Assembly: GCA_025458865.1 (NCBI GenBank)
Contig: JALORP010000018.1
Coordinates: 1 to 43,974, forward strand
Reading direction: 5' to 3'
Length of the DNA: 43,974 bases
DNA from: Steroidobacteraceae bacterium
Lineage (GTDB): Bacteria; Pseudomonadota; Gammaproteobacteria; Steroidobacterales; Steroidobacteraceae
A program made the translations under genes and the position numbers. How positions within the stretch are numbered: position 1 is the stretch's first letter; each line of letters opens with the position of its first letter. The notes beneath the pieces are model-generated. The model was not told the DNA's origin. It made no database searches and worked only from the letters and a program-made list of their open reading frames with translations. This document shows, piece by piece, positions 17,095 through 26,396 of the stretch.

Positions 17095-17448
17095 TCAGTC
17101 GCAGCCGCAGGGTTTCGGGGGGAAATTCCGCGCCGCGCCGGTGCCGTCGAGGCAGGCGAGAAAGCCCGGGACGCAAGCGAGCTCGAGCCGGTAGAAAACC
17201 TGCTGGCCGCGCTTCTCGCTGCCGACGACGCCCGCCTCGCGCAGGATCTCCAGATGGCGGGACGTCGTGGACCAGCCGAGCCCGATGGCCTCGACGAGGT
17301 CGCAGACGCAGTGCTCGCCACCCTGCAGCGTCCTGACGACCGTCAGGCGGGCAGGGTGGCCAAGGGCCTTGAATACGGCTTCAGGGGCGGGACGCGGGGA
17401 CTCTGTTTTCACGATCCGCAGTATTTCGTCAGATGGCGAAATACGCAT
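17095..17448 (-). CDS. ArsR-family repressor with a CxC metal(loid) site
   Basis: This 117-residue winged-helix regulator has the ArsR core (VFKALGHPARLTVVRTL, then GEHCVCDLVEAIGLGWSTTSRHLEILREAGVV). Cys47 and Cys49 (HCVCDL) form the typical alpha3 sensor pair, and further cysteines are at 92, 99, 114 and 116 (the tail reads PKPCGCD). This would suit As(III), Sb(III) or a reactive thiol signal. Two starts are possible: ATG at 17448, with GGAAG upstream, and GTG at 17412. With the second, the perfect palindrome at 17421-17444 would lie in the 5' untranslated region as an operator; with the first it is within the gene. It leads the permease-thioredoxin operon. Confidence 0.9.
   Translation of the reverse strand: MRISPSDEILRIVKTESPRPAPEAVFKALGHPARLTVVRTLQGGEHCVCDLVEAIGLGWSTTSRHLEILREAGVVGSEKRGQQVFYRLELACVPGFLACLDGTGAARNFPPKPCGCD
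17421..17444. promoter_or_regulatory. Perfect palindrome, probable ArsR operator
   Basis: GTATTTCG (17421-17428) and CGAAATAC (17437-17444) form an 8-bp perfect inverted repeat with an 8-base spacer, in an AT-rich patch next to the arsR start. ArsR-type operators are imperfect palindromes of this size close to the regulator's own start. It therefore probably mediates autoregulation of the arsR-permease-thioredoxin unit. Confidence 0.6.
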
Positions 17449-17566
17449 CCGCAGCTTCCACAGGTGACGCCGGGTCGACGATCCGCCTCGCCGGCGGTTG
17501 CCGGCAATGCGAATGGCCCCGCTGCTGGTTCCCGCTACACTCCTCACGAGCGACGAGGACGCTGCC

Positions 17567-17806
17567 ATGAAAGACACCCGTGGTCCGGCCATCGACCCCG
17601 ACGCTTTCCGTGTCGAGGGACACTGCTGCAGCATCCGGCTTCCGGTACTCGAGACGCTCACGGAGGAGGGGCTTCGCTTCGAGTTCACGCCGCAGGTGAG
17701 GGCGGAGCTGGTCGCGACCGGCATGCGCCTGCCCGACGGAGTCGGCGCGCCGCCGGTTCCGGACACGCGACAGGTACCGGCGGCCCGGACAGCCGGTAAC
17801 CGCTGA
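17567..17806 (+). CDS. Small hypothetical protein
   Basis: This 79-residue acidic-to-neutral protein has no membrane segment or signal peptide, and I do not recognise it. It contains a His-Cys-Cys motif (VEGHCCSIRLPVLE), followed by an amphipathic segment LRFEFTPQVRAELVATGMRL, and ends in a Pro/Arg-rich tail. The ATG is preceded by GAGGAC. It is divergent from arsR and starts 118 bases from its ATG, so it might share that control region. It could be a small metal-binding protein, but this is only a guess from the cysteines and the neighbourhood. A TTG-started membrane-protein frame follows after 3 bases. Confidence 0.5.
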   Translation: MKDTRGPAIDPDAFRVEGHCCSIRLPVLETLTEEGLRFEFTPQVRAELVATGMRLPDGVGAPPVPDTRQVPAARTAGNR

Positions 17807-17809
17807 GCG

Positions 17810-18512
17810 TTGTCGAAGAGCGATCCAGGGCGGGCACTGCCCGCGCCTGCGGGGCAGGATCTCCGCCGGGCGTGGATCGGCTACGGCGCTGCGCTCGCCG
17901 TCTTCGCGGCAGGGGTGGCGCTGGCCGCTGCCGCCTATCCGGGCGGCTTCGACTGGCAGTACACGGTCATGTCGCGCCTCGCTTCGCGCAGGCACAATCC
18001 CGACGGCAGTCTCTGGTTCTCGATTGGCCTGGCCGTGTCGATGCTCCTGCTGTGGCCGGTGATGGAGCGGATACGGCCGCGCGCGCCCGGCGCAGGGTCT
18101 GCAACCGCCGCCATCGCCCTGCGCGCCGGTCTCGTGTTCGCGGCGCTGGTCGGACTGGAGCGCACCGTCTTCGTGCACCTGTCGGGCTTCGTCGACAAGA
18201 GCCACGAGGCCCTCGCGCTGCTCGCCTTCCTCAGCCTCTACGTCGGCCTGCTGGCCGTCTACGTCCAGCGCGTCGCGTCCGGGGAGGGGGGGGCGGTGGC
18301 GGTCGCTTGCGGGCATGAGTCCGCTCGTGCTGGTGGGCCTGGGCAGCCTTGGCCTGTATGTCCTGCAGCGTGACACAGGCTGGGTGAAGCCCGACTGGCG
18401 CGAGCTCGGCGTGCCGCTGTGGCAGAGCTTCGCGTTCTGGCAATGGCTCATGGTCGCGGCGCTTTGGTTCGCGGTGGCCCAGCTGCTCGCCACCGCGCGC
18501 AACCGCAGGTGA
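17810..18512 (+). pseudogene. Membrane-protein gene interrupted by a frameshift at a G8 tract
   Basis: Two overlapping frames together encode one multi-helix membrane protein. The first frame, from 17810 (TTG), gives helices such as GYGAALAVFAAGVALAAAAY, SIGLAVSMLLLWPVME and ALLAFLSLYVGLLAVYV, then degenerates. The second frame continues with MSPLVLVGLGSLGLYVLQRD, LWQSFAFWQWLMVAALWFAVAQ and ends at 18512. The switch falls at a run of eight G (18286-18293) next to a G4 run. I do not recognise the family; the YPGGFDWQYTVMSRLASRRHNPDGSLWF segment is striking but unassigned. The cause may be a sequencing error in the homopolymer, a true mutation, or phase variation. Confidence 0.6.
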
Positions 18513-18551
18513 GCGCCATGTCTCCCGCTCGGCCTTGCCGCGGGGCCCAAG

Positions 18552-18580
18552 TTCCCGCGTGCCGCGCTTTCGCTTAGTCT
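18552..18580 (+). promoter_or_regulatory. Candidate promoter of the CpcT/CpeT-like gene
   Basis: TTCCCG (18552-18557) and TAGTCT (18575-18580) are spaced by 17 bases. The GTG start at 18587 is 6 bases beyond the -10, so a transcript would start at the initiation codon itself. No Shine-Dalgarno sequence lies before the GTG, which agrees with leaderless translation. The -35 is weak. Confidence 0.35.
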
Positions 18581-18586
18581 TGCCGC

Positions 18587-19255
18587 GTGAGAAAGCCGGC
18601 CCACAGCCTGTCCTGCTCGTTTGCCGCGCTGCTGGCCGCGGCCGCGGGCAGTGCGTTCGCGGCAGGCGTGGTCGGGCCCGCCGAACTCGTGGGCGATTTC
18701 GATAACGCCGCGCAGGTGGCGGCGCTGCCCACCGGCGTCGCCCGCGAGCCACGGCCCGGTGAGCACTGGGTGGACGCGCAGTTCGCGCGCTTCGTGCCGT
18801 TCCCGGCGCCGGAGCTGGGCGAGCATGTCTACTACCTGGAATGGCGCGCCGGCGGCCCAGAAGGGCGCATCAGCCGCCAACGCGTGTGGGCCTTCCTGCC
18901 TGCGCGGGATGGCGTCACACCGATGCGCTTCTACACGCTCGAGCGGGGCGAGGACTGGGCGGCGGCGGCCGGCGACCCGGACGCGCTGGCGGTGCTATCA
19001 GCGACGACGCTGCTGCCGTACCCGGACGGCTGCGAAGTGCTCTTCGCTGCGGTGGGCAAGGGCAGCTTCGCCGGCGAGATTCCCGCCGGCGCCTGCGGCA
19101 TCGTGGCGCGCCAGTCGGGCAGGCGCATGGAGATCCGCGCCCGCATCGCCCTCGACCGCGATGGGCTCGAGTACGACGAGGCTGGCCTGCTCGACGATGG
19201 CCGCGCCGCCTTCAGGGTCCCGGAGGGTTATCGGTACGAGTTCCGCCGGCGCTGA
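18587..19255 (+). CDS. Exported CpcT/CpeT-family protein
   Basis: This 222-residue protein resembles the CpcT/CpeT (PF06206-type) family, known in cyanobacteria as phycobiliprotein bilin lyases. Supporting stretches are ELVGDFDNAAQVAA near the start, HVYYLEWRA and RQRVWAFLP, FYTLERGEDWAAAAGDP, TLLPYPDGCEVLF, GSFAGEIPAGACGIV and a late LDRDGLEYDEAGLLDDG. Unlike the cyanobacterial lyases, it begins with a signal peptide (SLSCSFAALLAAAAGSAFAAG), so it acts outside the cytoplasm. Two cysteines (PDGCEV and GACGI) match conserved positions. The family occurs in non-cyanobacterial bacteria with unknown function. Bilin attachment should not be assumed here. The GTG start is the only good choice before the signal peptide. 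Confidence 0.75.
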   Translation: MRKPAHSLSCSFAALLAAAAGSAFAAGVVGPAELVGDFDNAAQVAALPTGVAREPRPGEHWVDAQFARFVPFPAPELGEHVYYLEWRAGGPEGRISRQRVWAFLPARDGVTPMRFYTLERGEDWAAAAGDPDALAVLSATTLLPYPDGCEVLFAAVGKGSFAGEIPAGACGIVARQSGRRMEIRARIALDRDGLEYDEAGLLDDGRAAFRVPEGYRYEFRRR

Positions 19256-19276
19256 GTTCCGTCGCGAGCGCGACCG

Positions 19277-20911
<1,635 letters not shown>

Positions 20912-20935
20912 CGGCTTTCCCCCTCGTGAACTATC

Positions 20936-22090
20936 TCAGAGCTTGCGGTCGTCGAGGCCGAGCGCCCGCCCGATGATCTCCTTCATGATCTCCGACGTGC
21001 CGGCGTAGATGCGCGAGATCCGCGCGTCGGTGAACATCCGGCAGATGCGGTACTCCTGCATGTAGCCCGCGCCGCCGTGAAGCTGCACGCACTCGTCCAT
21101 GACGCGGTTCTCGAGCTCGCTGGTCAGCAGCTTCGCCTCGGCGGCCACCTCGGCCGTCAGCTGGCCGTCGTTGTGCTGCAGGACGCACTGGTCCACGAAG
21201 CACTGGATGGCGTCGAGCTGGGCGCGCATCTCCGCGAGCTTGAAGCGCGAGTTCTGGAAAGTGCCGATCGGCCGGCCGAAGGCCTTGCGCTCCTTGACGT
21301 AGTCGAGCGTCAGGTCGAAGGCCGTCTGCGCGTGGGCGACGTTCCAGCAGGCGTTGATCAGCCGCTCCTCGGCGAGGAACGTGGTCAGGTAGCGGAAGCC
21401 CTGGGTGGGGTCGCCGAGCACGTGGCTCCTGGGCACCCGGACGTTGTCGAAGAAGAGCTCGGAGGTGTCCTGGGCCTTCAAGCCCATCTTCTCGAGGTTG
21501 CGGCCCCGGCGGAAGCCCTCCATGCCGTCCTCGACCAAGAACAGCCCGAGCCCGTAGCGGGAGTCGGGCACCGTCCGCGCGGCGACCACGAACAGCGTAC
21601 CGATCTGGCCGTTCGAGATGTAGGTCTTCGAGCCGTTCAGCAGCCAGTGGTCGCCCTTGTCCTCGGCGCGCGAACGGATGCCGGCGAGGTCGCTGCCGGC
21701 GCCGGGCTCGGTCATGGCGATGCCGAGGATATGCTCGCCGCTGGCGCACTTCGGCAGGAACCGCTGCTTCTGCTCCTCGGTGCCGAGGTGGCCGATGTAG
21801 GGTGCGACGAGGCGCGAGTGCAGCGAGAGGAAGAAGCCAATGTCGCCGTGGCGGGTGCACTCCTCGATGAGGATCTGTTCGTAGCGGAAGTCGGTGATGC
21901 CGGCGCCGCCGTAGGCCTCGTCGGCCCACATCAGGAGGTAGCCCTGCTCGCCGGCGCGGCGGAACCACTCGGGCTCGACGAAGCCCTGCTCCCGCCAGCG
22001 GGCGGTCTGCGGCTCCACCTCGTTTATGAACCAGCGTCGCGCGCCCTCGCGGAACATGTCGTGGTCGGCGTCGAAGATCGTGCGTTTCAC
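20936..22090 (-). CDS. Acyl-CoA dehydrogenase, LCAD/IVD-like
   Basis: This 384-residue FAD enzyme carries out alpha,beta-dehydrogenation of acyl-CoA thioesters. Family motifs are GIAMTEPGAGSDLAGI (residues about 123-138), NGSKTYISNG (152-161), YVKERKAFGRPIG and the C-terminal LHGGAGYMQEYRICRMFTDARI. The usual catalytic Glu in the YEGT motif is replaced by Ala (IYAGTSEIMKE), as happens in long-chain and isovaleryl-CoA dehydrogenases. Glu241 or Glu242 in FLAEERLINA aligns with the alternative base of those enzymes. The GTG start at 22090 overlaps the monooxygenase stop (GTGA). The frame stays open far upstream on this strand, but only as antisense to other genes. Confidence 0.92.
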   Translation of the reverse strand: MKRTIFDADHDMFREGARRWFINEVEPQTARWREQGFVEPEWFRRAGEQGYLLMWADEAYGGAGITDFRYEQILIEECTRHGDIGFFLSLHSRLVAPYIGHLGTEEQKQRFLPKCASGEHILGIAMTEPGAGSDLAGIRSRAEDKGDHWLLNGSKTYISNGQIGTLFVVAARTVPDSRYGLGLFLVEDGMEGFRRGRNLEKMGLKAQDTSELFFDNVRVPRSHVLGDPTQGFRYLTTFLAEERLINACWNVAHAQTAFDLTLDYVKERKAFGRPIGTFQNSRFKLAEMRAQLDAIQCFVDQCVLQHNDGQLTAEVAAEAKLLTSELENRVMDECVQLHGGAGYMQEYRICRMFTDARISRIYAGTSEIMKEIIGRALGLDDRKL

Positions 22091-23499
22091 GGTGTCGTCT
22101 CCAGGGTGTGCGGCGCGGCCGCGTGGCGCGCGCCGAGGCGCATGCTGCCGGGCTGCGCCGCGAGCCGGCGGCCGTCGACGAGCAGCCGGCGAAGCCGGTG
22201 CATGAAGGGTCCGAAGTCCACCTGCATGGTGTGGCGCCGGGAGCGGAGGTAGCGCCGCTCCATGGCGCGCCGCTCGGCCTCGATGTCGCGGCGCATGCGC
22301 GCCTCCTCCGGGAAGGCGATGTGGCCGAGCAGGTATTCGCCGATGACGCGGGCCTGCAGCTCGGCGGGCTGCATGATCGACCCGAGCGGCTGGTAGAGCC
22401 CGACGAAGAACAGGTTGTCGACGCCCGGCAGCACCGTGCGGGTCCACAGCGGCACCACATTGTCGCTCACCTCGAGCACCTCCGGTCCGAGGAACGGGAA
22501 TGAAACCCTGTAGCCGGTGCACCAGACGATGACGTCCGCAGGCTCGCGGCTGCCGTCCTCGAACACGACGCCGTCGCCGTCGAGCGCGCGGATCGGCGGC
22601 TTGATCGCGATGTCGCCGTGGCCGATGCGCGAGAGCAGATCCTGGCTCACGGTCGGGTGCGACTGCAGCGGGCGGTGATCGGGCATCGGCAGCCCGTAGT
22701 CGCTCGGTCGACCGACCGACAGCCGCATGATGAGCCCCATCATCAGCGAGGTGACCTGCCAGGGCATCCATGGGAAGAGCCGCTGCGGCTCCGGCAGGCG
22801 CGTGATGGGCGTGCCGCCGACCCACTTCGGCAGGATCCACGCACCGCGCCTCACCGAGAGGAACACGCGCTCGGCCACGGCGCGACTGCCGAGCTCGGTG
22901 GCGATGTCCACCGCGCTGTTGCCCAGGCCGACGACCACGATGCGCCGTCCGCGCATGTCCACCGGCTCGCCGGGATTCCGGTACAGGTGCGAGTGGATCT
23001 GCAAGCCGTCGAAGTGGCCGGGAGGCGCGGGCTCCGGCCCCTGCGGATCCCAGTGGTGGCCGGTGGCGATCACGAGCGCATCGAAGGTCTCCCGTTCGTC
23101 GCCGGCGAGGGTCACTTCCCAGCGGCCGTCGTCGAGGCGCCGGCAGCGCTCGACCGCCACGCCGAAGCGGATGTGCTCCGCGAGGCCGAAGCGCCCGACG
23201 TACGCGCGAAAGTACTCGTGGATCTGCCTGTGGCTGGGGTAGGCGGGCAGGTCTTCCGGCATCGGGAAGTCCTGATACTCCATGAGCTTCGTGTCGGTGT
23301 TGATGTGGAGCGAGTCGTAGGCGGCGCTCGCGCCGAATCGCTTGTTGTCGATGCACCAGAGGCCGCCCACGTGCGGCGTGCGCTCGTAGCAGGTTACCGG
23401 CAACCCGCGGTCGAGCAGGGCCTTGATGACGGGCAATCCGCTCGATCCCGCGCCGATGACGCAGGTGCGCGGCAGGGGCGCGGCAGGTCGGTCTGGCAT
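22087..23499 (-). CDS. Flavin-containing monooxygenase (class B)
   Basis: This 470-residue enzyme has an N-terminal FAD motif GAGSSG (residues 16-21), the FMO signature FxGxxxHxxxY (FDGLQIHSHLY) and a second nucleotide-binding motif VVGLGNSAVDIA for NADPH. The segment VIATGHHWDPQGPE is also typical. The Tyr in the signature favours flavin monooxygenase over Baeyer-Villiger monooxygenase, but class B enzymes can do both S/N oxidation and ketone oxidation. It is the first gene of the operon with the acyl-CoA dehydrogenase and acyl-CoA ligase, so it may open or oxidise a substrate that is then passed to beta-oxidation. The ATG at 23499 lies 6 bases from a -10-like box. Confidence 0.9.
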   Translation of the reverse strand: MPDRPAAPLPRTCVIGAGSSGLPVIKALLDRGLPVTCYERTPHVGGLWCIDNKRFGASAAYDSLHINTDTKLMEYQDFPMPEDLPAYPSHRQIHEYFRAYVGRFGLAEHIRFGVAVERCRRLDDGRWEVTLAGDERETFDALVIATGHHWDPQGPEPAPPGHFDGLQIHSHLYRNPGEPVDMRGRRIVVVGLGNSAVDIATELGSRAVAERVFLSVRRGAWILPKWVGGTPITRLPEPQRLFPWMPWQVTSLMMGLIMRLSVGRPSDYGLPMPDHRPLQSHPTVSQDLLSRIGHGDIAIKPPIRALDGDGVVFEDGSREPADVIVWCTGYRVSFPFLGPEVLEVSDNVVPLWTRTVLPGVDNLFFVGLYQPLGSIMQPAELQARVIGEYLLGHIAFPEEARMRRDIEAERRAMERRYLRSRRHTMQVDFGPFMHRLRRLLVDGRRLAAQPGSMRLGARHAAAPHTLETTP

Positions 23500-23505
23500 G
23501 CGCCG

Positions 23506-23511
23506 ATTGTG
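23506..23511 (-). promoter_or_regulatory. Candidate -10 box of the monooxygenase operon
   Basis: On the minus strand CACAAT lies 6 bases before the ATG of the flavin monooxygenase gene. No Shine-Dalgarno is visible, so the transcript may be leaderless. The -35 is not convincing. The 127-base interval to the divergent P-type ATPase gene must hold both promoters. Confidence 0.3.
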
Positions 23512-23626
23512 GCACAACCGCGGGCATGCATCGGTTGTCCCGGACGCGCCGGTGGGTGTCCCTATGGCACCGTCTGAAACGACCAAACAGGCAAAGGGCA
23601 CTGACCCGACCGGAGGATCGCGCGAG

Positions 23627-26374
23627 GTGAACCGCCCCGAGACCCGCAGCCCGGCCGACGCTCCCGCCCCTTGGCACGCGCTGCCGGAAGGCGAGGCTCT
23701 CGGGCAACTCGGGGTGTCGCGCGCGAAAGGCCTCACGCAGGCGGAGGCGGCCCAGCGGATCGCCCGCCACGGCCCCAACAGCCTGCCCTCGCCGGAGCGC
23801 CGGGGTCCGCTGACGCGGTTCCTGCTGCAGTTCCACAACGTCCTCATCTACGTACTGGTCGCCGCCGCGGTGGTCACCCTGCTGCTCGGGCAGTGGCTCG
23901 ACAGCGCAGTGATCTTCGGCGTGGTCGTGATCAACGCGATCATCGGCTTCGTGCAGGAGGGCAAGGCCGAGAAAGCGCTGGACGCGATCCGCGGCATGCT
24001 CTCGCCCTGTGCGCAGGTCCTGCGCGACGGCCGTCGCCAGTCGGTGCCCGCCGGGCAGCTCGTGCCCGGGGACATCGTCTTCCTCGCATCGGGCGACCGG
24101 GTGCCTGCCGATCTCCGGCTCGTCGACTTGCGCAGCCTGCGCATCGAGGAGGCGGCGCTCACCGGCGAATCGGTGCCGGTCGAAAAATCGTGCGAACCGG
24201 TTGCCGTCGACGCGCTGCTCGGCGACCGATCCAGCATGGCATTCGCGGGCACGCTGGTGACCTACGGCCAGGGCACCGGCGTCGTCACTACGACCGGGCC
24301 TTCCACCGAGATCGGCCGCATCAGCGCCATGCTGGCCGAGGTCGAGACCCTCGAGACGCCGCTCACCCGGCGCATGGCCGCGTTCGGTCGCTGGCTCACC
24401 GTCGCGATCCTTTCCCTCGCCGGCGGCTCGTTCGCCTTCGGCACCCTGCTGCGTGACTACACCGCGACCGAGATGTTCATGGCGGCGGTCGGGCTCGCGG
24501 TCGCCGCGATCCCGGAGGGCCTGCCGGCCATCCTCACCATCACGCTCGCCATCGGCGTCCAGCAGATGGCCCGACGGCGCGCGATCGTGCGCCGGCTGCC
24601 GGCGGTCGAGGCGCTCGGGTCGGTCACGGTCATCTGCTCGGACAAGACGGGCACCCTGACGCGCAACGAGATGACCGTCCAGCGCGTGGAGACGCCGGCT
24701 GCCGCGTTCGAAGTGAGCGGCGCCGGCTACGAGCCGGCGGGTGCTTTCACGCAGGACGGTGCAGAGCCGACGCCGGCGCAGCGCGAGGCGCTGGAGGAGA
24801 TTGCCCGCGCCGCGCTCCTGTGCAACGACGCTACGGTCCGGCGCGGGGACGATGGCAGCTGGTCCATGACCGGCGACCCGACCGAAGGCGCGTTGATCAC
24901 GCTCGCCCTGAAGGCTGGCCTCGAGGAGGATTTCGAGCGCGAGGCCTGGCCACGCGAGGACGTCATACCCTTTGAATCCGAGCATCGCTTCATGGCGACG
25001 CTCAATCACGACCACCGGGGACAGGCCACGGTTTTCCTCAAGGGCGCGCCGGAGCGCGTGCTCGACCTCTGCGCGGACGAGCGTCGCGATGGCCGCTGTG
25101 CGCCGGTCGACCGCGAGGCCTGGCAGCGGCGCGCGGAGGCGATTGCGGAGGACGGAATGCGGCTGCTCGCGCTGGCGTCGCGGCCCGCGTCGCCGCCGCC
25201 CGCCAGCCTGAGCTTCGCCGACGTCGAGCGCGGCGGGTTCACGCTGCTCGCGCTCGTCGGCATCGCCGACCCGCCGCGGCCCGAGGCCATCGAGGCGGTC
25301 TCCCGCTGCCGCCGCGCCGGGATCCGCGTCGCCATGATCACCGGAGACCATGTCGTCACCGCGCGCGCCATCGGCGCGAAACTGGGACTTGCGGACCGGC
25401 TCGAGGCCGTCTCCGGCCGCGAGGTCGAGGCGATGTCCGACGAGGAGCTGCGGAAGATGGTGGGCCGCGTGTCCATCGTCGCGAGGGCGAGCCCGGAGCA
25501 CAAGCTGCGCCTCGTGACCGCGCTGCAGGCGCGCGGCGAGGTGGTTGCGATGACCGGCGACGGCGTCAACGACGCGCCGGCCCTGAAGCGGGCGGACGTC
25601 GGGGTGGCCATGGGCGTATCCGGCACCGAGGCGGCCAAGGAAGCGGCCGAGATGGTGCTGGCGGACGACAACTTCGCCTCGATCGCAGCCGCGGTCGAGG
25701 AGGGTCGCACCGTCTACGACAACATACGCAAGGCCATCGCCTTCATCCTGCCGACGAACATCGGCCAGGCGGGGCTGCTCGTGGTCGCGATCGCGCTCGG
25801 CATCACGCTGCCGATCACCCCGGTGCAGATCCTGTGGGTGAACATGGTGACCGCCGTGACCCTCGCGCTCGCGGTCGCCTTCGAGCGCGCGGAGCCGGAC
25901 GTCATGGACCGGCCGCCGCGGGACCCGCGCGAACGGCTGCTCACGGGATTCCTGCTGTGGCGCGTGTTCTTCGTCGGCGCCCTGCTGGTCGCCGGGAGCC
26001 TGGCGCTCTTCCTCCGCGCCCTCGAGCACGGCGACTCGCTTGCGGCGGCGCGCACGGTGGCGATCAACGCGCTCGTGATGGGCGAGATCGTCTACCTGTT
26101 CAACGTCCGGCAGCTGACGGCCAGCATCCTCAACCGCGCGGGATTCCTCGGTAACCCCAAGGCGCTCGTCGCGGTGGGCGCGATGGTGGCGCTGCAGGCG
26201 GCCTTCGTCTACCTTCCGGTGATGCAGGAGGTGTTCCATACGGCACCCCTCACGCTGCAAGACTGGAGGGACATCGCCGGTTTCGGCGCGGCGGTGCTGC
26301 TGGTCGTGGAGGCTGAGAAATGGATCGTCCGCAGGCGATCGGCCCGCCGCGGCCGGGGAGCCGGCGCGCGCTAG
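23627..26374 (+). CDS. P-type cation-transporting ATPase (type II-like, atypical ion site)
   Basis: This 915-residue P2-type ATPase has an N-terminal cation-ATPase domain ([16 protein letters not shown]), the actuator TGES motif ([12 protein letters not shown]), PEGLP in helix 4, the phosphorylation motif DKTGTLT at residues 339-345, [16 protein letters not shown] and a C-terminal helix domain. The ion site differs from calcium pumps. In helix 5 the Glu is replaced by Gln (TNIGQAG), and in helix 6 the NxxTD Asp is replaced by Ala (VNMVTAV). The transported ion is therefore unclear. The GTG at 23627 is chosen because GGAGG lies 10 bases upstream; an ATG at 23564 would add 21 residues. It leads an operon with an antiporter, a stress protein and a second pump. 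Confidence 0.9.
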   Translation: MNRPETRSPADAPAPWHALPEGEALGQLGVSRAKGLTQAEAAQRIARHGPNSLPSPERRGPLTRFLLQFHNVLIYVLVAAAVVTLLLGQWLDSAVIFGVVVINAIIGFVQEGKAEKALDAIRGMLSPCAQVLRDGRRQSVPAGQLVPGDIVFLASGDRVPADLRLVDLRSLRIEEAALTGESVPVEKSCEPVAVDALLGDRSSMAFAGTLVTYGQGTGVVTTTGPSTEIGRISAMLAEVETLETPLTRRMAAFGRWLTVAILSLAGGSFAFGTLLRDYTATEMFMAAVGLAVAAIPEGLPAILTITLAIGVQQMARRRAIVRRLPAVEALGSVTVICSDKTGTLTRNEMTVQRVETPAAAFEVSGAGYEPAGAFTQDGAEPTPAQREALEEIARAALLCNDATVRRGDDGSWSMTGDPTEGALITLALKAGLEEDFEREAWPREDVIPFESEHRFMATLNHDHRGQATVFLKGAPERVLDLCADERRDGRCAPVDREAWQRRAEAIAEDGMRLLALASRPASPPPASLSFADVERGGFTLLALVGIADPPRPEAIEAVSRCRRAGIRVAMITGDHVVTARAIGAKLGLADRLEAVSGREVEAMSDEELRKMVGRVSIVARASPEHKLRLVTALQARGEVVAMTGDGVNDAPALKRADVGVAMGVSGTEAAKEAAEMVLADDNFASIAAAVEEGRTVYDNIRKAIAFILPTNIGQAGLLVVAIALGITLPITPVQILWVNMVTAVTLALAVAFERAEPDVMDRPPRDPRERLLTGFLLWRVFFVGALLVAGSLALFLRALEHGDSLAAARTVAINALVMGEIVYLFNVRQLTASILNRAGFLGNPKALVAVGAMVALQAAFVYLPVMQEVFHTAPLTLQDWRDIAGFGAAVLLVVEAEKWIVRRRSARRGRGAGAR

Positions 26375-26382
26375 CGCGCCGG
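26361..26382 (+). other. Hairpin enclosing the stop codon of the first P-type ATPase
   Basis: CCGGCGCGC (26361-26369) and GCGCGCCGG (26374-26382) form a perfect 9-bp stem with the loop GCTA. The TAG stop codon (26372-26374) straddles the end of the loop. It has no U tract and lies 14 bases before the antiporter start, so it is not a classic terminator. It may serve as an RNA-processing or stability element or weaken translation of the next gene; this is inferred. Confidence 0.5.
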
Positions 26383-26396
26383 CGTGAGCGCAGGCC

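Noticed and set aside
26361..26382. The hairpin at the end of the first pump gene as an intrinsic terminator
   Set aside because: There is no U tract, and the antiporter gene follows 14 bases later on the same strand, so termination is unlikely.
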